Assembly (NCBI GenBank): GCA_963717155.1
Contig: OY970326.1
Span: forward strand, 1,178,001-1,242,000
Direction of reading: 5' to 3'
Length of the DNA stretch: 64,000 bases
Origin: G963717155 sp963717155
Lineage (GTDB): Bacteria > Actinomycetota > Thermoleophilia > Gaiellales > JALYLC01
Below the pieces are notes generated by a model. That model was given only the letters and a program-made list of their open reading frames with translations, ran no database searches and was not told the DNA's origin. This document shows, one piece after another, positions 33,644-43,376 of this stretch. Positions within the stretch are counted from its first letter, which is position 1; the number at the start of each line of letters is the position of its first letter. The translations under genes and the position numbers were made by a program.

Positions 33644-34805
33644 GACCGCCAGCACGCGCCGGTGATCCTCGCCCGCGGCGGGCAGTCCCAGCTTGACGAA
33701 GATGCTCGTGACGTGCTTCTCGACGGCGCGCGGCGAGATGAAGAGCCGTTGTCCGATCGCCTGGTTCGAGCGCCCTTCTGCCATCAGCTCGAGCACTTCG
33801 CGTTCGCGAGGGGAGAGCCGCTCAACGGGGTCGTCGCCGCGGTTGCGGCCGACGAGCTCGGCGACGACGAGCGGGTCGAGCGCCGAGCCTCCCTCGGCGA
33901 CTCGGTGAACAGCGGCTGTGAACTCCTCGACGTCGGTGACGCGGTCCTTGAGCAGGTAGCCGATCCCCTGGGCGCTGTCGGCGAGGAGCTCGACGGCATA
34001 GGTGTGTGCGACGTGCTGGGAGAGGACGAGCACGCCGGTGTCCGGGTGCTTGGCGCGGATCTCGCGGGCCGCGCGGATCCCCTCGTCGGTTTGAGTGGGC
34101 GGCATGCGGATGTCGACGATCGCGACGTCGGGGTGGTAGCTGCGTACCTTGAGCATAGCTCGTCCGCGTTCTCTCGCCTGCCCGACGACCTCGATCTCCG
34201 CCTCCTCGAGCAGTCGCGCGAGCCCTTCGCGCAGCAGCGTCGAGTCGTCGGCGATCACGGCGGAGAGGCCGCGATCATGGACGCGGACGTTGCGGAGCGG
34301 CGGGAACTCGCCGGGCAGATCGTCGACGACGAGCTGGTAGATCCGCTCCGGCTCGCGCAACCCGCGGAACTCGAACTCTCCCAGCTCGCGCACCGTCACG
34401 CCCACGCCGCCGGCCGCCTCCTCCGAGGCCAGGATCTGGCCGCCGTGCGCCGCCTGGCAGATGCGGGACGCGAGGTGAACGTCGAGGCCGACGAAGCCGG
34501 CGCCGGCAGGTTCTGCGTCGCCGCAATGGAGGCCGATACGCACCCGGACGCGCTCGCCTGCCGGCCAGGCGTGCGCCATGAAGGCACGCTGGATCTCGAG
34601 AGCGGCAGCGGCCGCGTGTGCGGGCTCGTCGAAGACGTTGAAGAGCTCGTCTCCTCGGCAGTCGACCTCTCGGCCGCCAGCCTGCCGGACGGCGCTGCGC
34701 TGCAGTTCACGGGCCTCGGAGAGAACCGCGGCGTAACCGGCTGCCGAGGCGGTCGGCCAGGCCGCTCGAATCCTCGAGGTCGCTGAAGAAGAAGGTGAGG
34801 GTCAT
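33542..34805 (-). CDS. Class III nucleotidyl cyclase domain fused to receiver and LuxR HTH (one apparent frameshift)
   Basis: About 420 residues. N-terminal class III cyclase-like domain: TFFFSDLEDSS holds the first metal Asp, CRGDELFNVF the second, RVRIGLHCGD follows, and GLDVHLASRICQAAHGGQIL is the transition-state region with His where active cyclases have Asn. Then a receiver domain (VIADDSTLLREGLARLL; phospho-Asp in DVAIVDIRMPP; K in YLLKDRV) and a LuxR HTH (LSPREREVLELMAEGRSNQAIG). One frame change near 34742. The last 35 residues after RVLAV are not LuxR-like and come from the adjoining remnant. ATG 34805 overlaps the kinase stop (ATGA). Confidence 0.75.
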
Positions 34806-36399
34806 GCGTTCCGCCCGATCATTGCCGCGCCTCTCTGCCGGACGGGAAGCTTCGCCCGCACGAGGGTGCCCCGGCCCGGGGCGCTCTCGACCCACAGCTC
34901 GCCGTCGAGCGCCTCGACACGATCGCGCAGGCCGCGAAGGCCGGTGCCGCGATCGGCATCCGCGCCGCCGACACCGTTGTCTCCGATCTCGACATCGACT
35001 CGTCCTTCGACCCACTCGACGCGCACGGTGGCCGAGTCCGCGTGGGCGTGCTTGAGGACGTTGGCGAGCGACTCGGAGACGGAGTAGTACGTCGCCGTCT
35101 CCACGTGCTCGGGCAGACGCTCGGGCACGCAGACGTCGAGGGCGACGGCGAGCGGCGCCCGCGCCGCCAACACTTCGAGCGCGGCCTCGAGCCCGCGCTC
35201 CGTGAGCACCACAGGGTGGATCCCCTGCGCGAGCTCGCGCACCTCGGTAACGGCCTGGCTCGAGCTCCTTCGAGAACTCCTCGAGCAGCCGCTCGGCTTC
35301 GGCCGGCGACTGCGCGGAGCTTTGCCCGGGCGAGCCGTAGTCTCAACGAGAGCGCGACGAGTCGCTGCTGGGCGCCGTCGTGGAGGTTGCGCTCGATCCG
35401 GCGGCGCTCGGTGTCGCTAGCCTCGACGATGCGAAGGCGCGATGCGGCCAGCTCGTCTCGCGCGTGTGCGCTTGCGACCGCGAGGCCGACGAGCTCTGCG
35501 AACGCTTGCAGGCGGCGCTCGGTCTCGAGCGGCAGGGTTTCGTCGGGCCGGAGGGCGACGACGAGAGCGCCCCAGGTCGCGCCGGCGACCGTGATCGGCA
35601 CACCGACGCTGCCGCAGAACCCCAGGGCGCGCAGCTTGGCTGCGCCGGAGCCGACGAGCTCGTCGTAGTTCGATCGCGCGGGCGCTCCGGTTTGCAGAAC
35701 TTGAAGCGCCGAGCCGACCTCGAGCTCGTTGACGTTGCCGACCTCGAAGGGACCGGTCGGCTCGCCGAACTTGCCGACGATCGTCGAGGTTCGCGCGTCC
35801 TCGAAGCGGTGAAGCACGGCTGTCCGGAGGCCGAGCAACGACAGACCTCCTCCGTCACCGTCTGGAAGACCTCCTCGGGAGGGGCGTTGCCGGCGACCAG
35901 GGTCGCCACACGACGAAGCGCCGCCTGCTCGGCCGCCGAGCCGCTGCTGCTCCGCCTCGGTGCGCCGTTGCTCGGTGAAGTCGCGGGTGATCGCAACGAC
36001 CTCGCCGTCGCCGCTCGGAACGAACCGTGCCTCCCTCCAGTGCGCAACGCCGTCGATCGCGAGCTCGTACTCGATCACCTGCATGGTTCCGGTCTCGAGC
36101 GCGCGCTCGATGCAGGCGAGGACGGTGCGAGCGAGCTCGGTCCGGAAGGACGTCGCGGACGTTCCGGCCGATGAACTCGTCCGGGGCGAAGAGCTCAGCC
36201 GTGGTTGGGTCGGGCCGAGCGTCGAGGTACGTGCCGTCGCGCGTCCGTAGCGGAGGATCGTGTCGGGGATCGCGTCGAGCAGCGCTCGGTTTCTCTGCTC
36301 GGCGAGTCGCGCCTTCCGGTGCGCATGCTCGTTACCGAGAGCGGAGCCAGCGGCCTGGTCGGCAACGTCATCGCCGGGCCGGAGAGACGTGTCCGTCAC
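34802..36399 (-). pseudogene. PAS-GAF sensor histidine kinase (NarL type), several apparent frameshifts
   Basis: About 530 residues when joined. A PAS domain (LLDAIPDTILRYGR ... IEYELAIDGVAHWREARFV ... VVAITRDFTEQRR), a GAF domain (LEVGSALQVLQTG, GFCGSVGVPITVAGATWGALVVAL), then RRRIERNLHDGAQQRLVALSLRLRLA with the phospho-acceptor His, and the ATPase end YYSVSESLANVLKHAHADSA, GDNGVGGAD, GTGLRGLRDRVEALDG. Soluble, no membrane helix. GTG at 36399 overlaps the upstream receiver gene stop (GTGA). Frame changes near 36245, 36150, 35925 and 35265-35330. The catalytic core residues survive. Confidence 0.7.
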
Positions 36400-36793
36400 T
36401 CCAGCAACCTCTCCAGTGCCGCACCGGAGAAGCTCTCCCTTCGCGATGAAGCCGCGTGCTCCGCTCGCCTCGATCCGAGAGCCGTAGGTCGAGCGGTCCC
36501 GACTCGAGACGAGCACGATCTTCAGCTCCGGGTGGACTTGCAAGCAGCCGCTCGGCGACGGCAAGGCCGTCGAGGTCGGGAAGCTGGATGTCGAGCAGCA
36601 CGAGCTCTGGCACCAACCGGGCGGCGAGGGCGAGGGCGGAGGCTCCGTCCTCCGCCTCGCCCACGACATCGAACCCCTCGGCGATCGAGCAACTCGCTCG
36701 CGCAGCGGCGGAAGCTCGCGTGGTCGTCAACGACGAGGACACGCCAGGCCGGCTCGCACCTGCTCGAGCAACTCCTCGCTGTTCCATGCTCAT
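36396..36793 (-). pseudogene. Single-domain response regulator (CheY-like), frameshifted
   Basis: About 130 residues when joined. VLVVDDHASFRRCASELL at the N-terminus (acidic pair), FDVVGEAEDGASALALAA, the phospho-accepting Asp in ELVLLDIQLPDLDGLAVAERL, then KIVLVSSRDRSTYGSRI and GARGFIAKGEL with the conserved Lys. No output domain: it ends LERLLE at 36396. It precedes the kinase and the cyclase-REC-LuxR gene with 4-bp overlaps, so the three were built as one operon, likely a phosphorelay. Frame changes near 36755, 36690 and 36540. Confidence 0.7.
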
Positions 36794-36816
36794 CGAGAGC
36801 CGATACCCGCGAAGCA

Positions 36817-39051
36817 TTACTTGTACTCCCACGCCGGCGGCGCGTCGGGCGCCCGCTCGCGTCCCCGCTCCGCGCGAGCCTGGCCAGGCTCGGCGTTCAG
36901 CCTGGGTAGCCAGTCGAGCCAGCGGGGCAGGTACCAGTTCCAGTCGCCGAGCAGCTTCATCACGGCCGGCAGCAGGACGGCCCTGACCACTGTCGCGTCG
37001 ATCAGGATCGCGGCGGCGAGCCCGAAGCCCATCTGCTTGATGTCGAGCGTCCGGAGCGTCACGAAGATCGCGAACACGGCGACCATCACGACGGCTGCGC
37101 TCGTCACCGTTCCGGCGGTCCGCTTGATCCCGGTCGCGACCGCATCCTCGGTCGCTCATCCCGCCGTCGACGAGCTCCTTGATCCGGCTGAGGATGAACA
37201 CGTGGTAGTCCATCGAGAGCCCGAACAGGATCACGAACATGAACAGCGGCAGCCACGAGGTGATCGCCCCGTTCGAGTGGAAGCCGAGGATCCCCTCGGC
37301 GAAGCGGTGCTGGAAGACGAGCACCAGGAGCCCGTAGGCGGCGCCGACCGAGAGCAGGTTCAAGAGCACCGCCTTGATCGGGATCACGATCGACCGGAAC
37401 GTGACGAGCAGCAGCAGGAAGCAGAGCGCGAGCACGAACGCGAACACGAACGGCGCGTGGCTCTTCATCTGCTGGTTGAAGTCGTGCGTGCCCGCCGTCT
37501 CGCCCGTCACGGCCGCCTGGACGCCGTGCGACGCGCCGACGGTGGCGGGAATCACCTCGATCGCGGAGCGTGCGGAGCGCTGCCACGGAGGTCCGCGTTG
37601 TCGCCGTTGCCCGCGAGCGCAAGCGAGACCGTCTCGACGGTCCGGGCCGGGTTGATCTCGGTCGAGACCGGCTCGAACATCTGGCCGCTCGCGAGCGCCC
37701 GCCGCTCGAGAGCGCGCGATCGCCTGCTGCACCCGCGGCGCCGTGACGTCGCCGGCGGCGACGACCACCTTCGCCGGTGTCTGGGCGCCCGGGAAGGCGC
37801 GCTGGATCGACTCGTAGGTGCGCACGATCGCCAGCGACTTCGGCAGGTCGGTGAAGCTCGGCAGCTGCGTGTGCATCGAGAACGCCGGCACCGCGAGCGC
37901 GAGCAGCACGCCGGCCGAGAGCACGACCGAGACGACCGGCCGGCGCGAGCACTCGATCGAGCACGAAGCCCCAGACCCTCGACTCGCCGGCCCCCCGGCG
38001 AACGAGGAACGGGATCCGTCCCTTGTCGACGCGATGGCCGAGCTTGCGAGCAGCGCGGGCAGGACCGAGAGCGAGCCGATCAGCGCCACCGCGACCATCA
38101 GCATCGCGCCGACCGCGATCGAGGTGAAGACGGCGTTGCCGGTGAAGAGCATCCCCGCCATCGCGATCAGCACGGTCAGGCCCGAGATGAAGACCGCGTG
38201 CCCGGAGGTGCCTGCCGCCTTCAGCAGCGCATCCCTGGGCGAGAGCCCGCGCGCCCGCTCCTCGCGCTCGCGGCGGAGGTAGAAGAGCGAGTAGTCGACC
38301 CCGACCGCCATCCCGATCAGCAGGATCACGGACTTGCGTCGCGCTGCCGGCGGCGACAACGTGGCTCGCGAGCGCCGAGAGCCCGATCGTCGCGAGCACG
38401 CCGGAGAAGGCGAGGAGCACCGGCAGGCCCGCAGCCACGAGCGCCCCGAACGCGAGAGCAGGATGATCAGCGTCACCGGCAGCGAGGAGTACTCGGCCCG
38501 CTGGAAGTCCTTGCTCAGCGTGTTGTTCAGCTCGTGCGTCGAGCTCGCGAAGCCGAACTCGGCCACCGTGAAGCCCGGATGCTGCTGCTGGACGCGAGCG
38601 ACGGCGTCGAGGACGGGCTGCACCTTCGTGTCGGCCTTGTCCTCGTCGCCGCGGATCTCGAACTGGACGAGCGCCGAACGCCGGTCCTTCGAGATCTGCC
38701 CCGCGTTCGCCGGTTCGAGCGGCGAGCGCACGCGCTCGAACCTGCGGCAGGCCCGAAACCGTGCGGACGACATCCGCGACCGCGGCCCGGAAGGCGGGGT
38801 CGCCGATGCTCCTGGTCGACGACTGGACGAGCACGCTCTCGCCGGCGCGATCCGGGAAGCCGGCGTGCTTCAGGATCTGCTCGGCCGTCCTCGTTCCGCC
38901 GGCGGCGGTGTCCGCCTGCGTCAGCATCTTCGTGCCAGCGACCGAGCCGAGCACGATCGCGAGCGAAACAGAAGACAAGCCAGGTCGAGACGGCTGTCTT
39001 CCAGTGAGCCGCGCTCCACCGTCCGGCGCGCGCAGCGATGTTGACGTTCAT
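36817..39051 (-). pseudogene. MMPL/RND-family membrane exporter, multiply frameshifted
   Basis: About 740 residues when joined. The start MNVNIAARAGRWSAAHWKTAV at 39051 leads to the first membrane helix. The first periplasmic loop, helices 2-6 (LLIGMAVGVDYSLFYLRREREERARG is the family's intramembrane Asp-Tyr motif), a second loop, helices 8-12 (MFVILFGLSMDYHVFILSRIKELVD is the equivalent motif of the second half), and a C-terminus LLGDWNWYLPRWLDWLPRL follow. This resembles MmpL/YdfJ exporters of lipids or drugs. More than ten frame changes. It overlaps the MFS gene by 4 bp. Confidence 0.75.
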
Positions 39052-40613
39052 CTCTTCTCCCTCCGGTGAGCGTCGTCAGTCGGCTGTCCGACGCCGATGG
39101 TTCGCGTTCGCCCGGTCACGCGGCTGACCTCGAGCGCGCGCGCCTCGGCAGTGGCGCTCGGCCTCGTCGCGCAGCCTGCGGCTTCGACTCGAGGACGAGC
39201 GCGCAGAGGACTGCGGCGAACGCGGCGACGCCGGCGAGCGCGTAGAACGCGATCGCGAAGCCGTGGGTCAGCGCGGCGCCTGCCCGTCGGGCTGGCACCC
39301 GGATGCGCGTCGAGGTAGCGGCCCGTGTAGGTGGCCGCGATCGTGGTGGCCGCCGCGACGCCGATCGCACCGCCGATCTGCTGGGTCGTGTTGATCAGCC
39401 CGGAGGCGATGCCCGCGTCGGCACGGCCGGACCCCGGCAAGCGCGCCGATCGTCATCGGGAATGAACGCGAACGCCATCCCGATCCCGCTGAGCAGGAAC
39501 GCCGGGAAGAGATCCCAGAAGTAGTGGCCGTCGACCGGCAGGCGGGCGTAGAGCACGAGCCCCGCGGCTGCGAGCAGCAGGCCCGACCGGGAGCACCGGC
39601 CGGACCCCGACCCGGAGCGCAAGTGCCTGGGCGACGTTCGCGAACACGATCATCGCGAGCGTCAAGCCACGTAGGCCACCCGGTCTGGAGCGCCGAGTAG
39701 TGCAGCACCTGCTGCATGTAGAGCGTCAGCAGGAAGAACTGCGAGAAGACGGCGGCGCCCATCAGCAGCCCGCCGATGTTGGAGCCCGTGAGCGTGCGCA
39801 GCCGGAACATCCGCAGCGGCAGGAGCGGCGCGCTCGAGCGAGCCTCGATCGCGACGAAGGCGACGATCAGCGCGGCGGACGCGGCGAGCAGCCCGATCGT
39901 CTCGCGCGTGCCCCAGCCGTGCTGCACGGCCCGCGTCATCGCGTAGACGAGCAGCATCAGCCCGCCGGTGATCGAGGCGGCGCCCGGAAGGTCGAAGTGG
40001 CGGTGCGCCACCTCCGCCCGGCTCTCGCGCACCAGGCGCGGCGCGAGCGCGAGCACGAGCACGCCGACCGGCACGTTGATGAAGAAGATCCACGACCAGC
40101 TGAGGGAGCTCGTGAGCGCGCCGCCGAGCAGCACGCCTGCCGCGCCGCCGCTGCCGGAGACCGCGCCCCAGATGCCGAGAGCGCGGTTGCGGTCGCGTCC
40201 CTCGTCGAAGGTCGTCGTCAGGATCGAGAGCGCGGCCGGCGAGAGCAGGGCCGCGCCGAGCCCCTGCAGCGCGCGGAAGGCGATCAGCGAGCCCGCCGAC
40301 CAGGCGAACCGTCGAGCAGGGAGAAGGTCGTGAAGAGCGCGAGGCCCACCATGAAGAGCCGGCGGCGGCCGAGCAGGTCGGCCATGCGACCGCCGAGCAG
40401 CAGCACGCCGCCGAACAGGATCGAGTAGGCGGTCACGACCCACTGGAGGCTTTCCTGGCTGAAGTCCAGGTCCGTCTTGATCGTCGGCAGCGCGACGTTC
40501 ACGATCGCGACGTCGAGCACGACCATGAACTGCGCGGCGACGATCACCGCCAGCACGATCCAGCGCCGTCGGTCCTGTTCGGCCGCCCGCGCGGGGTTGA
40601 CGAGAACGTTCAT
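39048..40613 (-). pseudogene. MFS drug exporter, DHA2 (EmrB/QacA) type, multiply frameshifted
   Basis: About 515 residues when joined, 14 helices expected. Start MNVLVNPARAAEQDRRRWIVLA at 40613; QFMVVLDVAIVNVALPTIKTDL is the DHA2 helix-1 signature; WVVTAYSILFGGVLLLGGRMADLLGRRRLF is the MFS motif A region; RALQGLGAALLSPAALSIL is motif C-like. The end FAIAFYALAGVAAFAAVLCALVLESK is the last helix. Frame changes near 40310, 39665, 39580, 39460, 39430, 39290 and 39175. Its stop overlaps the MMPL start, so the two exporters were co-translated. Confidence 0.75.
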
Positions 40614-40844
40614 CTCCGAGCTCCTCTCTGCGTCCGTATCATCCCCTCGAGAGTGGATGGCGCCCTGCTCGACGCGCCGTACGGCGGTCAGGCTTTCGCG
40701 GGTGCGGCTAACCGAACTCGTGCGCCGGCCGCGAGGACGGTGTGCGGGACGCCAGCACCCGTGAAGGACGGCCCGCCCCACTGACCGGGCGGATGCCGGC
40801 TGTCAGCCTGACGTCAGAAACCCGAGGTGAGGAAGGAGAAACCG

Positions 40845-41110
40845 ATGAGCGCACAGACTGCCAGCGGCGCGAGCGGCAACGCGGGGCTTCGCGAGCTGGC
40901 TCGCCGCAGCGGCGATGGAATCGATGTCGCTCTGCTGTGGGAGTCGGGCGACGACCGCGTGTTCGTCGTCGTCGATGACGAACGACGAGGCGAGCGCTTC
41001 TGTGATCGCCGTAGGCGACCGACAGCGCACTCGACGTCTTTCATCACCCGTACGTCTACCGCGGGTGGCCCGCGTTTCGTAGCTGGGTTCCCGGGTACGA
41101 CCGCGCATGA
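40845..41110 (+). pseudogene. Small unknown protein (about 90 aa), frameshifted
   Basis: ATG at 40845 with GGAAGGAG upstream. N-terminus MSAQTASGASGNAGLRELA, then DGIDVALLWESGDDRVFVVVDDE. After frame changes near 40983 and 41025 it ends SALDVFHHPYVYRGWPAF followed by RSWVPGYDRA. The DVALLWESGDDRVFVVVDD phrase and the HHPYVY end occur in small actinobacterial proteins of unknown role. The stop overlaps the next ATG (ATGA). Confidence 0.5.
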
Positions 41111-41343
41111 GTCGTTCGATCACCCACAGCCGATCGCTTCGAGGGTTCCTTCTGTTCGCGGCGTTGCGGAGCGTGCTCTTCAGCAGGGTCTTCCTGATCA
41201 CCTACGTCGTGGTCGGCGGGTTCGTCGCGAACTCGCACCACTACTTCGCACATCCCGATAGCCTCAAGCACATCGCCTCGGCGGTGCTCGCGGTGGTCCT
41301 GTGGCCCCTCGTGCTGCTCGGAGTGAATCTCCACATCAGGTAG
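41107..41343 (+). CDS. Small membrane protein (78 aa)
   Basis: Two membrane helices are predicted by eye: residues about 13-39 and 52-74. Between them is a His-rich loop (NSHHYFAHPDSLKHI). No family recognised. It overlaps the preceding small protein gene by 4 bp. A GTTT-N15-GGGTAC match lies just upstream (41074-41098), but it is inside coding sequence and may be chance. Confidence 0.55.
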   Translation: MSRSITHSRSLRGFLLFAALRSVLFSRVFLITYVVVGGFVANSHHYFAHPDSLKHIASAVLAVVLWPLVLLGVNLHIR

Positions 41344-41364
41344 CCGAGAAACTATTGTTGCGGC

Positions 41365-42279
41365 GTGCTCGAGGTCACCCCTTGCCTCGACGAGCCGGAC
41401 GAGCAGCGCTCGTTGGACGTGTACAACGCCGTCTGGCCGCACGACACCTTCGCGATGGCCGACCTGCGCTCGTTCAAGGAGAGCGTTCGCGATCATGTCG
41501 ATTACCTGGCGCGCGTGGGTGGAGTCGCGGTTGGCTCGGGAGTCGGCGCCATCTTTCCGCAGCGCGTCGACCGGGTCTTCGCGATCGTCACCGTGCTCGC
41601 GGAGCATCGCCGCTCCGGCGTCGGCTCCGCGCTCTACAAGGCGCTCTCGGCGTGGGCGGGAGAGCGTGACCTGAACGAGCTCGAGGTCGCGGTGCTCGAC
41701 AACGATCCCGAGAGCCTTGCCTTCGCACGGCGGCGTGGGTTCGTCGAGGAGCGACGAGATGTCGGTGTCGTTCTCGACCTCGCCGATGTCGCGGCGCCGG
41801 TAGTCGAGGTACCCGAAGGCGTGGAGATCGTGAGCTGGGCGGAGCGCCCGGAGCTCGCACACGGTCTCTACGAGGTAGCGTCGGAGGCGCTACCGGACAT
41901 CCCGGGTCTCGAGGACGACGACATCGAGCCGTTCGACGACTGGCTCGCGCACGATATGCAGGGCGCCGGCGACCGTCCCGAGGCGACCTTCGTCGCGCTC
42001 GCCGGCGAGCAGGTCGTCGGGTACGCCAAGCTCGCGCTCAGCGGGACGCAGCCGACGATCGCCCACCACGATCTGTCCGCGGTCAGGAGAGCGTGGCGTG
42101 GTCGTGGCATCGCTCGAGCGCTGAAGGCGACGCAGATCAACTGGGCACTCGCCAATGGCTACACGGAGCTCCGCACCAGCAACGAGGAGCGGAACGCGCC
42201 AATCCGGCACCTGAACGCGGCATTCGGCTATCGGCCGGGAATCGGCCGCATCTACCTGGCGGGGCCACTGGATCAGTAG
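41365..42279 (+). CDS. GNAT acetyltransferase with two GNAT domains
   Basis: A 304-residue protein with tandem GNAT folds. First domain: AIVTVLAEHRRSGVGSALYKAL (acetyl-CoA loop RRSGVGSA, about residue 80) and AFARRRGF. Second domain: HDLSAVRRAWRGRGIARALKATQINWA (loop RRAWRGRGIA, about residue 245) and NAAFGYRPGIG. Both acetyl-CoA motifs look intact. Such double-GNAT proteins include mycothiol synthase-like enzymes and antibiotic or polyamine acetyltransferases. The substrate is unknown. GTG start at 41365. Convergent with trpS, overlapping 7 bp. Confidence 0.85.
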   Translation: MLEVTPCLDEPDEQRSLDVYNAVWPHDTFAMADLRSFKESVRDHVDYLARVGGVAVGSGVGAIFPQRVDRVFAIVTVLAEHRRSGVGSALYKALSAWAGERDLNELEVAVLDNDPESLAFARRRGFVEERRDVGVVLDLADVAAPVVEVPEGVEIVSWAERPELAHGLYEVASEALPDIPGLEDDDIEPFDDWLAHDMQGAGDRPEATFVALAGEQVVGYAKLALSGTQPTIAHHDLSAVRRAWRGRGIARALKATQINWALANGYTELRTSNEERNAPIRHLNAAFGYRPGIGRIYLAGPLDQ

Positions 42280-43287
42280 GTCGTGTGCATGAGCTCCTGA
42301 ACGCTCCCGAGCGTCGTCGACGCGATCTGCCTCGCGAGCGCGTTACCGCGCTCGGAGGACGCGACGAAGGTAGTCGGGTTGCGTCGCCAGCTCGGCCCGG
42401 CGGGCTGCGGATCGGCCGGAGGCGCTCGTTGAGCGCGTCCAGGCCACGAGGCGCTTGAGCGCCGCCGGCGCCCGCGTCGCCGATCTCGTCCGCGATCTCC
42501 GCCGGGCTGGCAGCCCGAGACAGAGCGAGGCGATCTCGAGGAGGTTGGCGACCTCGGGGCGGCGGTCGGGCTCGTAGGTGATCCGCCGCTCGGCGTCGGT
42601 CCTGGCAGCTCCGGATGAGGCGCGCGGTCTCGTCCGGCGCTCGGCCGCGAGCGCGATCGAGTTGCCGCGGCTCTTGCCCATCTTGCGGCCGTCGAGGCCG
42701 AGCAGGAGCGGCGTCACGGCTGAGGAGCGCCTCGGGCTCCGGGAAGTAGGGGCGCTCCGGGCTGTAGCGTTCGTTGAACCGGCGCGCGATCGTCCGGGTC
42801 AGCTCGAGGTGCGGCAGCTGATCCTTGCCGACCGGGACGAGGTTCGCGCGACAGAAGAGGATGTCGGCCGCCTGGTGGACGGGGTAGGTGAACATCAGCG
42901 CCGAGGTCGATCCGCCGCCGGCCATGGCGATCTCGTCCTTGACGGTCGGGTTGCGGCGCAGCTCGGCGACGCTGATCGAGGCTGAGGAACGGGAGGATGA
43001 GCTGGTTGAGCTCGGGCACCTGGCTGTGCGCGAAGATGACCGCCCGGTCGGGGTCGATGCCGACGGCGAGGTAGTCGGCGACGAGCCCCTCGACGTCCTG
43101 CGGGAGGTGCGCCGGGGCGACGCGGTCGGTGATCGTCTGGTAGTCGGCGACCAGGACGAGCAGCTCGACGCCGAGCTCCTGCAGCCGGACGCGGTTCTCG
43201 AGCGTCCCGAAGTAGGTGGCCGATGTGGAGCGGCCCGGTGGGCCGGTCGCCGGTGAGGATCCGGAACGACGCCGGGGTCGCGCGCAC
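42273..43287 (-). pseudogene. trpS: Tryptophanyl-tRNA synthetase, multiply frameshifted
   Basis: About 335 residues when joined, the normal length. N-terminal RILTGDRPTGPLHIGHYFGTL holds the HIGH motif, then LVLVADYQTITDR, MFTYPVHQAADILFCRANLVPVGKDQLPHLELTR, and the KMSKS loop as GLDGRKMGKSRGNSIAL. The end reads RQIASTTLGSVQELMHTTY. Frame changes near 43220, 42985, 42718, 42635, 42600, 42510, 42440 and 42340. All catalytic blocks survive. TrpS is normally essential, so this is either a second copy in decay or evidence that the local sequence contains indel errors. Confidence 0.8.
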
Positions 43288-43376
43288 GGCATGCTCGAGC
43301 TCGCACGGGCGGCAGGGGCCGCGAACGGCCTGATGCTCGTTCGACTTTGCCCGGCTGATGCGCCATGGTTCTCCGC

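Noticed and set aside
36821..39007. Plus-strand open frame of about 728 codons opposite the MMPL exporter
   Set aside because: Antisense shadow. The MMPL motifs on the minus strand explain the sequence, although it is frameshifted.
41074..41098. A fourth GTTT-N15-GGGTAC promoter before the small membrane gene
   Set aside because: It lies inside a coding sequence (encoding RSWVPGYD) and only 8 bp from the ATG, so coding constraint and chance are more likely than a promoter.
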